Origin: CAMAXB01 sp964476565
Lineage (GTDB): Bacteria; Verrucomicrobiota; Verrucomicrobiia; Opitutales; Opitutaceae
Length of the DNA stretch: 64,000 nt
Assembly: GCA_964476565.1 (NCBI GenBank)
Contig: CAYZBG010000015.1
Location: 14,930-78,929 of the forward strand
Direction of reading: 5' to 3'
The notes under the pieces are model-generated. The model saw only the letters and a program-made list of their open reading frames with translations, was not told the origin of the DNA and made no database searches. Positions within the stretch are counted from its first letter, which is position 1. Each line of letters begins with the position of its first letter. Shown one piece after another: positions 1-8,063 of the stretch. The position numbers and the translations under genes are program-made.

Positions 1-159
1 TCGGCCGTTGCCGTTGCTGTCCTTGAAGCTGGCCCCGTCGGTATGGAGGACCGGCTTCGACCGGGTTTGGATGACCGGCTGAGCCGGCGGGGGCAAGGGC
101 TGGGCGTGGCTGACGGCGGCAAACGCGGTCGCGACGACAAGCAGGCGGAGTGTCGGCAT
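1..159 (-). CDS. Secreted protein, probable GH3 beta-glucosidase (5' end only)
   Basis: The first 53 codons of a gene that runs off the left edge of the window. It starts at ATG 157-159 on the minus strand. Residues 1-19 form a typical signal peptide (MPTLRLLVVATAFAAVSHA) followed by a Pro-rich linker. The visible end, FKDSNGNGR, resembles the opening F-x-D-x-N-x-NG-x-LDPYEDW segment common at the N-terminus of secreted bacterial GH3 beta-glucosidases. That would fit the LacI, TonB receptor and other glycosidase genes nearby. The signal peptide is seen directly; the GH3 assignment rests on nine residues and is an inference. The catalytic region is outside the window. The 160-215 gap to the next gene holds nothing recognisable. 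Confidence 0.6.
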   Translation of the reverse strand, partial: MPTLRLLVVATAFAAVSHAQPLPPPAQPVIQTRSKPVLHTDGASFKDSNGNGR

Positions 160-215
160 GGGGTGACAGGGTTGGCGGGGTGGGGGCCCCGGCTGTCACC
201 ATGGCATACCCGGCT

Positions 216-1250
216 TCAAAGGCGAGGGCGGAGCGTGCGGCCCTCGTTCCATGTTCCGGGCACCAGTTCGACCTTGGGCACGGCCGGAGGGCCGAAGTCC
301 TGCAGGTAGAGGCGGCTGATCAGCATCTCGATGGCAATCGCGCCGGTGAGCCGGGGGTTCTGGCACATGCCGCTGATGCGCGCGAGGTCGGCAATGCGGC
401 TGAGCACGAGATAGCCTAGGTCCCGGGGAACCATGATGTGCCGACGCAGGAGAAAGGCGTCCAACTCGACGACAAATCCGGGATCCTGGTGCATGACGAG
501 GACGTCAGGGCGATGTTGGTCCAGCCACCCGGCCACGAGGCTGGCGTCCCAGGTCTCCGTGCGTAGGATAGGGATGGGCCCGTTCGAGAAAAAACGCTCC
601 TGATGGCTGAGGAAGGCGCCCGTGTAGAGGAAGTCGGTGCGCCGGTCGGCATGGGTCTGCATGATCATGCCGGGCCGGCGGTAGCCGCGTGCGATGAGCT
701 GATCCAGAGCAGTGCGGGCGTCCGCTGAAAAATGGCTGATCACGCGATGCGTCTGATCCGGCATGCTCACCCCCTGTGTGACCAAAGCGAACGGCTTCAG
801 TGCCGGCGGAAGCCGCTCCTCCGGATCGAGGGCGCCAAGGCAAAAAAAACCGCGGACACCGCGGGCTTCGGCAATCTGGGCCACCCGTTTCGGCGTCATG
901 CCCGGCGCCTTCAGCCAGAAGAGCTCAAGCTTGTAACCATGACGTTCGGCCGTCTCGCGGGCTCCGTCCACCTGCACGCCCAGGTGCCACCAGATCGGAC
1001 GTTCGATCCACGGACGTTCCTCCGGAAACAGCGACACCACGCCCAGCGTGCCGCGGTAGGTGGGTTCGCTCGAGCGACGGACCTCGCTCATCAGTTCGGC
1101 GAGCCGGGCATTGGGCACGTAGCCCCGGGCCTTGGCGAGGCGCTGGGCGGCGCGGCGGAGATCGGCGGAGACCCGCCCGCTGTTTTGCAGGGCCAGCGAG
1201 ACGGCGGTGGGGGAGACGCCCAACTCCCGGGCGAGAGCGCGAAGACTCAT
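216..1250 (-). CDS. LacI-family transcriptional regulator
   Basis: A 344-residue LacI/GalR-type repressor. Residues 1-50 hold the helix-turn-helix and hinge (MSLRALARELGVSPTAVSLAL, then RGYVPNARLAELM). The remainder is a periplasmic-binding-protein-like effector domain (GVVSLFPEERPW, GFFCLG, GYRRPGMIMQ). The frame stays open back to a GTG at 1316, but ATG 1250 is chosen because LacI proteins begin immediately before the first HTH helix. It is divergent from the TonB receptor gene at 1477. An imperfect palindrome with a central CpG, GTTGACGTAAAC at 1257-1268, lies 6 nt upstream of the start and could be an autoregulatory operator. The effector is probably a sugar released by the neighbouring hydrolases, but the sequence does not say which one. 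Confidence 0.93.
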   Translation of the reverse strand: MSLRALARELGVSPTAVSLALQNSGRVSADLRRAAQRLAKARGYVPNARLAELMSEVRRSSEPTYRGTLGVVSLFPEERPWIERPIWWHLGVQVDGARETAERHGYKLELFWLKAPGMTPKRVAQIAEARGVRGFFCLGALDPEERLPPALKPFALVTQGVSMPDQTHRVISHFSADARTALDQLIARGYRRPGMIMQTHADRRTDFLYTGAFLSHQERFFSNGPIPILRTETWDASLVAGWLDQHRPDVLVMHQDPGFVVELDAFLLRRHIMVPRDLGYLVLSRIADLARISGMCQNPRLTGAIAIEMLISRLYLQDFGPPAVPKVELVPGTWNEGRTLRPRL

Positions 1251-1256
1251 GGGATA

Positions 1257-1268
1257 GTTGACGTAAAC
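1257..1268 (-). promoter_or_regulatory. Candidate LacI-family operator, site 1
   Basis: GTTGACGTAAAC is an imperfect palindrome with a central CG, the usual architecture of LacI-family operators. It sits between the lacI-like start (1250) and the body of the divergent promoter region. The core TGACGTWAWC recurs upstream of the GH42 gene (8013-8024) and, inverted, upstream of the GH31 gene (10122-10133). Regulatory function is inferred. Confidence 0.45.
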
Positions 1269-1476
1269 CAAGACACCATTTGCGCCGGGGGGCCAAAAGA
1301 AAACGCTCCGCCTCACCCCGCCATGAAACCGACGTTGGTCGCCCGGCCACCCCCGCCGGCATGCCCGATTACCCTGCGTCTCCGCGACTGACCTCGCCCC
1401 GCTGCCGCCTGGTTGAAATCTGCCCCATTCGCGGGCTCATGCCCTAGCGAACCCTTTCCCCTAACCCAACCCTACC

Positions 1477-4400
1477 ATGTCTACGTTTCGTCTACCCCAC
1501 CGCTGCCTCGCTGCTGCGGGTCTTACCGCGAGTCTGCTCGCCTCTCTTGCTTCCGCCCAAACGACCTCTGCGCAACCCGTCACTCCGGCCGCCACCGAAC
1601 AGGTCGTCACTCTCTCCCCGTTCGAGGTCAGCAGCGACCAGGATACGGGCTACGTTGGCCAGGACACACTGTCCGGCTCCCGCCTGCGCACCAACCTGAA
1701 GGACATCGCCGCGGCGATCAGTCCGATGACAGGCGAGTTCCTCTCCGACATTGCTGCGACCAACATCGAGTCGGCCATCGAGTACGGTGTGGGCACGCGG
1801 GTCGAGACGGACGATGCCCGCGCGGCCGGTCCGGTCTCGGACGGTTACAACGACTCGATCCGCTCCATCCGCATCCGCGGTCTTCCCGGCGGCGGACGCA
1901 GCATCAACTTCTTCAACGCGCCCGGCGAGGTCGACCTCTACATGACCGAGCGGCTCGAGGTGTCGCGCGGACCGAACTCCATTCTCTACGGCTTCGGTTC
2001 CCCGGCCGGAAAGATCAACGTTTCCTCGAAGCAGGCCAACACGAACAAGCACGCGTTCAGCCTGACCCATCGTATCGACTCGTGGGGCGGCGAGCGGCTT
2101 AGCGGCGATGCCAATCTCGCGTTGATCAAGGACAAGCTCGCCTTGCGCGTGGCCGTGTTGCGCGGCCGCGAGGAATCGTGGCGCAGCGCCGGTCACAACG
2201 ACCAGAACCGGATTTTCCTCGCGAGCAAGTGGCAGCCCGACCGGCGCACCACAGTGAAGGTCGAGTTCGAGCGTGGCCAGGTCGACCGCTTTGTGCCCCG
2301 GCCCTTCTTTGCCAACGACTACCTCTCGATCTGGAACGCCTCGGGCCAGCCGATCTTCGACAACTTCCGGTCCGACTACGTCCCCGGCACGCCCGGCACC
2401 GGCGTGGCGGGCACCCCGGGCACCCCGTTCCGCGACACCGGGGCGACCAGCGTCAACGGGGTGCTGGAACGCTCGGGCGGCGACTGGGTCGTGTTCAGCG
2501 ACCGCTTCGGCGTGGCGCAGAACTACCGTCAGTTCACCTACTCCGAGGCGCCGACCGGTGGCGTGCTGCAGAACGACTTCGCCCGCGGCTTGAGCAACCC
2601 CGATGCCGTGTTGGAGGCCAACTGGGTCGGTGGCGAATTCGAGACCAACAACTTCTCCGCCTTCGTGCAACGCGAGGTGATGCGCGACCTCAACGTCGAA
2701 CTCGCGTTCAACCGCCAGGTGAGCCGCACCGAGACGCGGAATCTTGCCTCGTGGAACCACTACGGTGTCGCGGCCGATACGAACCGCTACCTGCCGAACG
2801 GACAGCTCAAGCCGGCCGATCAGCTCTACTACTTCGATGTGACGCCTGATCGGCGCCCGTCGAGCAATCAGACCAGCCAGGGTCGCCTGACCGTGTCGTA
2901 CGAGAAGGGCTATCGTGACTGGGCGACGCTGCGTGTGGCCGGCCTCGGAGAGCTTGCCCGGATCAAGTCCCGCAGCGAGATCCTCCAACAGTACTGGCTG
3001 CGCGGTCCGTCGCTCACGAGTGGCGGCGCCTTCAATCCGACGCCGGAGAACGGCTCCAATGCCGTTTATTACCGCTACTATATCCCGAGCTTGGCCGTGC
3101 TCGATGATCCGGATTTCCGCATCCCGGCGCCTTACAACCTCTCCGGCGCCACGCCGTATCAGGATCCGCGCACCGGTCAGATCTCGAACCTGTACATGCA
3201 CGAGTTCAACCGTTCGCAGGGCAACATCGGCTACGTCGACCGCGAGACCAGTGCGTACATGGGCGTGAGCCAGCTCTTCCTGCTCAAGAACCGCATCGTC
3301 GGCACCTTCGGTTATCGCAGCGACCGCCTGAAGAACTGGGTCGGCGTCGCTGTTCGCGACCCCGCCGCCGAGGCGATCGCGCCGAACACGGGGGTGTGGA
3401 CCCCCGTGGATCCGCGTACGGCCAACGCTGGTATTTTCACGGGCAATACGCGGACCCTGGGCGGCGTGGTGCACGTGCTGCCGTGGCTCTCGCTCTTCTA
3501 CAACACGTCGAACAGCGTGAGCACCCCGGGCACGAACTACATTACCCCGGCCGATCCGCTGAAGACCACCATCGCCGACCTCGTGCCTTCGCCGGCCGGC
3601 GAGACGGAGGACTACGGCATCAAGCTGAGCCTGCTCAAGAACCGGGTCTTCGTCACCGCCACGGAGTTCCATACCATCTCCCAGCGTGAGTTCGGCTTCT
3701 CCGGCTTCAACAAGAGCAACGTCGTCAACATCTGGAACGCATTGGCGAACTCCGGCGCGCTCAATGCGGACGAAACCAACTTCGCCCGCCGCCAGGCGGA
3801 AGTGATGAACCAGGTGCAGGGCTACGTGCAGGACTCCGAGAGCAAGGGCTACGAGGTGGAAGTGGCCGGACAGGTCCTGCCGGGATGGTCGATCTCGCTC
3901 AACTACTCCAAGAACAAGACCACCCGTACGAACATCGCTCGCGAGTACCGCGCCTACATCGATTATCACAAGGCCTATTGGAAATCGTACGGGACGCTCG
4001 CGATCTCCCAGAACACGAACACCCCCGGGCCGGACATCGCGCCCGGTTCGACGGACTGGCGCACGCCGGCCGAGATCAACGCCACCGGCGACTTCACGGT
4101 CAACACGGACAGCATCAACGAGGCGATTGCCGACGCGGAGCAGCTCTTCTTCGACAATCCCTTCGTGTTTGAGGGCAAGCGCTTCGTCGGCGATCCGTTG
4201 CACAACTTCAATCTGCGCACGCGTTACGACTTCCGCCAAGGCCGCTTCAAGGGGCTGACGGTCGGCGCCGGCATGCGTTTCCGCGCCGGACGGGTCGCCG
4301 GTGCGCGCACGGAGTACACGATCACTCCGGGCACCGATTACACCGACACGTGGAACGGCCGCGTGGTCGAGAGCGTGTCGACGGTCGATGCGTCCGATCA

Positions 4401-4602
4401 GAACGTTTACGACTTCCAGATCGGCTACGCCACCACGCTGCGCCAGGGCAAGGTCCGCTGGAACATCCAGCTCAACGTGAACAACGTGACCAACCAACGC
4501 GATCTGGTCGTGAACAACGTGCACCCGCGCACCCTCGTCCCGATCACCTACCGGTATCAGGATCCTCGCCAGTACATCCTGACGAACACGTTCTCGTTCT
4601 GA
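1477..4602 (+). CDS. TonB-dependent outer-membrane receptor (large, Opitutaceae type)
   Basis: A 1041-residue outer-membrane receptor expected to import an oligosaccharide or other large ligand using TonB/ExbBD energy. The signal peptide ends at Ala27 (SLLASLASA-Q). TLSPFEVSSDQDTGYVGQDT (residues about 46-65) is the region before the plug found in many Verrucomicrobia receptors. The plug follows (IRSIRIRGLPGG, TERLEVSRGPNSILYGFGSPAGKIN). The rest is a 22-strand-type beta-barrel, ending in TNTFSF with the terminal aromatic used in outer-membrane insertion. The leader CTAACCCAACCCTACC just before the ATG has no Shine-Dalgarno. Its place opposite a LacI regulator suggests sugar-controlled expression. 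Ligand unknown. A 1120-codon minus-strand frame lies opposite it and is rejected as a composition shadow. Confidence 0.95.
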   Translation: MSTFRLPHRCLAAAGLTASLLASLASAQTTSAQPVTPAATEQVVTLSPFEVSSDQDTGYVGQDTLSGSRLRTNLKDIAAAISPMTGEFLSDIAATNIESAIEYGVGTRVETDDARAAGPVSDGYNDSIRSIRIRGLPGGGRSINFFNAPGEVDLYMTERLEVSRGPNSILYGFGSPAGKINVSSKQANTNKHAFSLTHRIDSWGGERLSGDANLALIKDKLALRVAVLRGREESWRSAGHNDQNRIFLASKWQPDRRTTVKVEFERGQVDRFVPRPFFANDYLSIWNASGQPIFDNFRSDYVPGTPGTGVAGTPGTPFRDTGATSVNGVLERSGGDWVVFSDRFGVAQNYRQFTYSEAPTGGVLQNDFARGLSNPDAVLEANWVGGEFETNNFSAFVQREVMRDLNVELAFNRQVSRTETRNLASWNHYGVAADTNRYLPNGQLKPADQLYYFDVTPDRRPSSNQTSQGRLTVSYEKGYRDWATLRVAGLGELARIKSRSEILQQYWLRGPSLTSGGAFNPTPENGSNAVYYRYYIPSLAVLDDPDFRIPAPYNLSGATPYQDPRTGQISNLYMHEFNRSQGNIGYVDRETSAYMGVSQLFLLKNRIVGTFGYRSDRLKNWVGVAVRDPAAEAIAPNTGVWTPVDPRTANAGIFTGNTRTLGGVVHVLPWLSLFYNTSNSVSTPGTNYITPADPLKTTIADLVPSPAGETEDYGIKLSLLKNRVFVTATEFHTISQREFGFSGFNKSNVVNIWNALANSGALNADETNFARRQAEVMNQVQGYVQDSESKGYEVEVAGQVLPGWSISLNYSKNKTTRTNIAREYRAYIDYHKAYWKSYGTLAISQNTNTPGPDIAPGSTDWRTPAEINATGDFTVNTDSINEAIADAEQLFFDNPFVFEGKRFVGDPLHNFNLRTRYDFRQGRFKGLTVGAGMRFRAGRVAGARTEYTITPGTDYTDTWNGRVVESVSTVDASDQNVYDFQIGYATTLRQGKVRWNIQLNVNNVTNQRDLVVNNVHPRTLVPITYRYQDPRQYILTNTFSF

Positions 4603-4780
4603 CCCGGACCGGGTTCCCGCCGGCCTGGGACCGTGAGTTCCCCCAGGCGCGGCGGGCTCGGTGGCATTTCTCCATCCGATCGGGGCCTGACGCCCTTCTG
4701 CAGGATCTCCGTTTCCGCCGTGAGCCTGAGCATTCTGCGGTTGCCAGCGGCACGCCCGCGAGGCGAAGGTCCGGGCTCTC

Positions 4781-5380
4781 ATGCAACTCGACATCCCGTC
4801 CGGCGATTTCGCCGGCTTCATCTTCGATCTGGATGGCACGCTCATCGACTCCATGCCGGTGCACTACCGGGCGTGGGATGCCGCCATGCGCCGGCAGGGC
4901 ATGCCGGGCAGGCTCGATGAGGACTACTTTTATGCCTTGGGCGGCGTGCACTCCGTGCGGGTGGCGGAGCTCTTCGGCGAACGGTACGGCATCAAGCTCG
5001 ATCCGGTCGCGGTCACGCATGAAAAGGAGATGATCTATCTCGAGTACCTCGCGGACGTGACGGTCATCGATGCGACGGTCTCCTTTCTCAAACGGATCGC
5101 CTCGACCCATCCCCGGGCCATCGCCACGGGCGGACTGGAAGAGGTCGCGTATCCCTCGTTGGAAAAGTCGGGCCTGCGCGGCTACTTCGACATTGTGATC
5201 ACGCCGGCCCAGGTTGCGCCCGGTCGCGGCAAACCGGCGCCGGACATGTTCCTGCTCGCCGCCGAACGGATGGGGGTGCGGCCGGAGAAGTGCCTTGTCT
5301 TCGAAGACGCTGAGCCCGGCATCCAAGGCGCGCGCGCGGCTGGCATGCAGGTGGTGCGCGTGCCGAGTCGGCGGGTGTGA
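4781..5380 (+). CDS. HAD-superfamily phosphatase/phosphomutase, beta-phosphoglucomutase-like
   Basis: A 199-residue cytoplasmic HAD hydrolase. Motif I is FDLDGTLIDS with nucleophile Asp16 and acid/base Asp18. A helical C1 cap follows (HYRAWDAAMRRQG). Later come motif II (IATGG), the motif III Lys in GRGKPAPD and motif IV FEDAEPG. This pattern is typical of the beta-phosphoglucomutase/sugar-phosphatase branch. Location beside a sugar receptor and glycosidases suggests action on a sugar phosphate. The cap does not let me separate mutase from phosphatase. The 178-bp gap after the receptor has only a short ACCCGGACCGGGT inverted repeat. A hairpin terminator follows the gene. Confidence 0.85.
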   Translation: MQLDIPSGDFAGFIFDLDGTLIDSMPVHYRAWDAAMRRQGMPGRLDEDYFYALGGVHSVRVAELFGERYGIKLDPVAVTHEKEMIYLEYLADVTVIDATVSFLKRIASTHPRAIATGGLEEVAYPSLEKSGLRGYFDIVITPAQVAPGRGKPAPDMFLLAAERMGVRPEKCLVFEDAEPGIQGARAAGMQVVRVPSRRV

Positions 5381-5436
5381 GTGGGCGCGGCCAGTGTGCC
5401 GCTGACCTCACCTGAGGCCACAAGACGCCGACGCCC

Positions 5437-5466
5437 CCGGCGCGAGGATCGCGCCGGCCTCAGTTT
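5437..5466 (+). terminator. Rho-independent terminator after the HAD gene
   Basis: A perfect 9-bp stem CCGGCGCGA / TCGCGCCGG (5437-5445 and 5449-5457) with loop GGA, followed by CCTCAGTTTT. An outer arm CTGAGGCC (5412-5419) pairs with GGCCTCAG (5456-5463). It overlaps the stop codon of the convergent hydrolase gene. Confidence 0.7.
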
Positions 5467-6632
5467 TGCGGTTCGTAGCGCCGCACGTGCACTGCGTCAC
5501 CGACCGACAGCCCTGCCGAGGTGGCGGCGTTGGCGAAATTGCGGGCGAGCCAGAAATAGCCTTCGGCACTGGGAAAGAGCACCCACTGGCCGCGCTCCAC
5601 GCTGCTGAAGTCGCGGCCGTAGAGCACCCGGACGGTCTGGGCTCCAGTCCGGAGCTGGAAGTAGGCGCCGGGGCGCAGCCCGATGGCGTCGAGGTCGGCA
5701 ACCTGGACGTTGAGCGTGACATTGCCGTAGACCGGCGTGACGGCGACGACCGTGGCGACGAGGCCCCGGCCGTCCGCATCGGGCAACACCTCCGACGGAC
5801 GAGGTGCCGGCACCTGCGTGGCATCGTGAATCTCTGCATCCGATAGGCGAGGGGGCGCGCCTTTGGCGGCGATGATGGCGGGTCGTTGGCGCGCCTCGAC
5901 GTTGTCCCCGCGGACTTCGGGCGGCAAGGCCCCGCGGCCGCGGTCGAGCCACGCGAGCAGGGCGCGAAAGGCATAGAGGCGTTCGGCCGCGTTGACGTTG
6001 ACGTGGCCGTCGCGGGAGACGCGAAAGACGACCGGGTGCACGATCTCGCGGTCCACGCCGGGAATGCCGCCGGCGTAGCGTCGCGGTGCCTCGAGCTCCG
6101 TCTGGTTGCTGAGGAAGACGACCGGACGCAGCGGGCGCAGGTTGACCCCGATGCCGGTCGATGGCTCGCGCAGGTCGAGGGCGGCGCCGATCGCCACGAC
6201 CCCGTCGTAGGGACTGCGGTCCCGCTCCGCGAGCAGGACGGCGATGAGACCCCCCATCGATTTTCCCTCGATGACCGTACGGCGGGGCTCGCCGTAACGG
6301 GCGGCAACCCAGGCATGCAGGCGGTCGAGATCCTCCATCGCATCGGCCACGATGACACCGGTGCGCCGGTAGCTGGTGGTGGCGATCATCCAGCCCTGGC
6401 TGAGCAGGGCGCGATGGAAGGCGTCGTCCACATCCAAGTCAGCCGACAACGGGACGTCGTCCGGATGCAGCCCGGGTGCGAGCAGGAGCAGGCCGCCGTT
6501 CCAGGTCCCCTCCGGCCGGGCGACGGCCGCGAGCGCGCCCTCCACCGTGGCACGATCCACGGCGGGCGCCGCCCCGGCGCAGGTCAGCAGCAGCAGGCCG
6601 GCGAGCAATCCGGTGGTCAGGCGGTGGAGCAT
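5460..6632 (-). CDS. Secreted alpha/beta-hydrolase with SAM-hydrolase-like C-terminal domain
   Basis: A 390-residue exported protein. The signal peptide covers residues 1 to about 22 (LLAGLLLLTCAGAAPA). An alpha/beta-hydrolase core follows: nucleophile elbow GKSMGG with Ser125, and a plausible catalytic His in DGHVNVN near residue 209. From about residue 290 a different domain begins (VVAVTPVYGNVTLNV ... VRVLYGRDFSSVERG ... PSAEGYFWLARNFANAA ... GLSVGDAVHV). Its order of motifs resembles the C-terminal beta-barrel of SAM hydroxide adenosyltransferase/SAM hydrolase (old DUF62), but the N-terminal catalytic domain of that family is absent. Substrate unknown. It is divergent from hisC (55-bp gap). 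The hydrolase call is well supported; the C-terminal match is from memory of the family. Confidence 0.75.
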   Translation of the reverse strand: MLHRLTTGLLAGLLLLTCAGAAPAVDRATVEGALAAVARPEGTWNGGLLLLAPGLHPDDVPLSADLDVDDAFHRALLSQGWMIATTSYRRTGVIVADAMEDLDRLHAWVAARYGEPRRTVIEGKSMGGLIAVLLAERDRSPYDGVVAIGAALDLREPSTGIGVNLRPLRPVVFLSNQTELEAPRRYAGGIPGVDREIVHPVVFRVSRDGHVNVNAAERLYAFRALLAWLDRGRGALPPEVRGDNVEARQRPAIIAAKGAPPRLSDAEIHDATQVPAPRPSEVLPDADGRGLVATVVAVTPVYGNVTLNVQVADLDAIGLRPGAYFQLRTGAQTVRVLYGRDFSSVERGQWVLFPSAEGYFWLARNFANAATSAGLSVGDAVHVRRYEPQN

Positions 6633-6687
6633 GGCCGACTACTATTCGCTTTAGCCGCGATGTCGAATCGTGTTGAGTGCCGCGCTC

Positions 6688-7788
6688 ATGAATCTCGAAA
6701 GCCTCGTCAATCCCACGGTGCTCAGCCAGCCGGTCTACGAGCCGGGCAAGCCGATCGAGGAGGTCGCCCGCGAACTCGGGCTGGATCCGGCGGGCATCAT
6801 CAAGCTGGCGTCAAACGAGAATCCCAACGGTCCTTCGCCCAAGGCCGTGGCCGCCGCGATGGCGGCGCTGAAACAGGGCGAGTTGTATCCGGATGGCGGA
6901 TGCTTCGCGCTGCGTCAGAAGCTGGCCGGCCGTCACGGGCTGGATCCGGCGCAGTTCGTGGTGGGCAACGGATCGAACGAGATCCTCGAGCTGCTCGGCC
7001 ATGTCTTCCTGCGGCCGGGTGACGAGGTGGTCATGGGCAATCCCGCCTTCGTCGTGTACAAGCTCGTGACGCTGCTGTTTGGCGGGCGCCCGGTGGAGGT
7101 GCCGCTGAAGCAGTGGGCGCATGACCTGCCCGCGATGGCGGCGGCGATCACGCCGCGCACCAAGCTGGTCTTCGTGGCGAGCCCCAACAATCCGACGGGG
7201 GCGACGAACCGGGCGGAGGACCTGCTGGCCTTTGCCCGCGCGCTGCCGGAACACGTGGTCTTCGCCTTCGACGAAGCCTACGCGGAGTACCTCGACCAGC
7301 CGCCCGACCTTCGTCCGCTCATCTCCGAGGGGCGCAAGGTCATCGGCCTGCGCACGTTCTCCAAGATCTTCGGACTTGCTTCGCTGCGGGTCGGCTACGG
7401 CTATGCCAGCCCGGCGCTCGCCGCGCTGCTCAACCGCGTGCGCCAGCCCTTCAACGTGAATGCCATCGGACAGGCGGCGGCGATCGCGGCCCTCGACGAC
7501 GCCGCGTTTGCGGCGCGCAATGCCGCGGACAACCGGGCGGGCCTCGCCCAGCTCGGGGCGGGCCTGCGCGCCCTCGGTCTCGAGACGGCTCCAAGCCAAG
7601 CCAACTTCCTGCTCGTCCGCGTCGGCGACGGCGGCCGGGTCTTTGCGGCGCTGCAGCAGCGCGGCGTGATCGTCCGGCCGGTGAAGCCGTACGGATTGCC
7701 GGAGTGGATTCGCGTCACGGTCGGCACGGCCGGCCAGAACGAACGTTTCCTTCGGGAGCTGGCGGCGGTGCTCGGACGACCGACCTGA
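6688..7788 (+). CDS. hisC: Histidinol-phosphate aminotransferase HisC
   Basis: A 366-residue fold-type I PLP aminotransferase. It has the HisC landmarks IKLASNENPNGPSPKA, YPDGG, VVGNGSNEIL, ASPNNPTGA, FDEAYAEY and TFSKIFGLASLRVGYG, in which Lys226 is the PLP Schiff-base lysine. It catalyses imidazole-acetol phosphate to L-histidinol phosphate. Close paralogues act on aromatic amino acids, so specificity is not certain, and no other his gene is in the window. An in-frame GTG at 6670 would add six residues; ATG 6688 gives the usual N-terminus. No Shine-Dalgarno is visible. The 275-bp gap after it (7789-8063) contains the promoter region of the GH42 gene. Confidence 0.9.
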   Translation: MNLESLVNPTVLSQPVYEPGKPIEEVARELGLDPAGIIKLASNENPNGPSPKAVAAAMAALKQGELYPDGGCFALRQKLAGRHGLDPAQFVVGNGSNEILELLGHVFLRPGDEVVMGNPAFVVYKLVTLLFGGRPVEVPLKQWAHDLPAMAAAITPRTKLVFVASPNNPTGATNRAEDLLAFARALPEHVVFAFDEAYAEYLDQPPDLRPLISEGRKVIGLRTFSKIFGLASLRVGYGYASPALAALLNRVRQPFNVNAIGQAAAIAALDDAAFAARNAADNRAGLAQLGAGLRALGLETAPSQANFLLVRVGDGGRVFAALQQRGVIVRPVKPYGLPEWIRVTVGTAGQNERFLRELAAVLGRPT

Positions 7789-8012
7789 GGGTATGAGGAC
7801 GGCTCGGTTTGCGTGCGATGAGGCGGCGGCGGTGACGCTACCGCGCGCTAACCGTCCTTTTCCACGAACGCGTGCTGCGCGCCCCCTCGTGCCGGCGTTG
7901 CATCGCGGCACAGCGGTGGGCGAGAGACGGGCGAAGGCCGGACGAAGGAACTGAACCGCGCCGCAGTTCGATCCAGGTGGCGGAGCTGGCCTGCGTTGAC
8001 GGACGGTTGACC

Positions 8013-8024
8013 TGTGACGTAATC
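8013..8024 (+). promoter_or_regulatory. Candidate LacI-family operator, site 2
   Basis: TGTGACGTAATC lies about 40 bp upstream of the GH42 start and matches site 1 at the core TGACGTAA plus the final C. A GCGTTGACGG sequence at 7993-8002 also recurs upstream of the GH31 gene (10102-10111) and may include a -35 element. Inferred from sequence comparison only. Confidence 0.4.
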
Positions 8025-8063
8025 TGCCGGCCTACATGCAATGGCAGGCGCCTCGTTGATCTT

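Noticed and set aside
1251..1316. GTG at 1316 as the start of the LacI-type regulator
   Set aside because: It would add 22 residues (with FFWPPGANGVLVYVN) before the helix-turn-helix, which LacI proteins do not have, and would place the candidate operator inside the coding region.
4603..4622. ACCCGGACCGGGT as terminator of receptor 1
   Set aside because: The stem is only 5 bp and no T-run follows.
1492..4854. A 1120-codon open frame on the minus strand opposite the first TonB receptor
   Set aside because: It has no signal peptide or known motif, has the low-complexity Val/Arg/Ala/Gly-rich look of antisense GC-rich frames, and is opposite a gene with clear family features.
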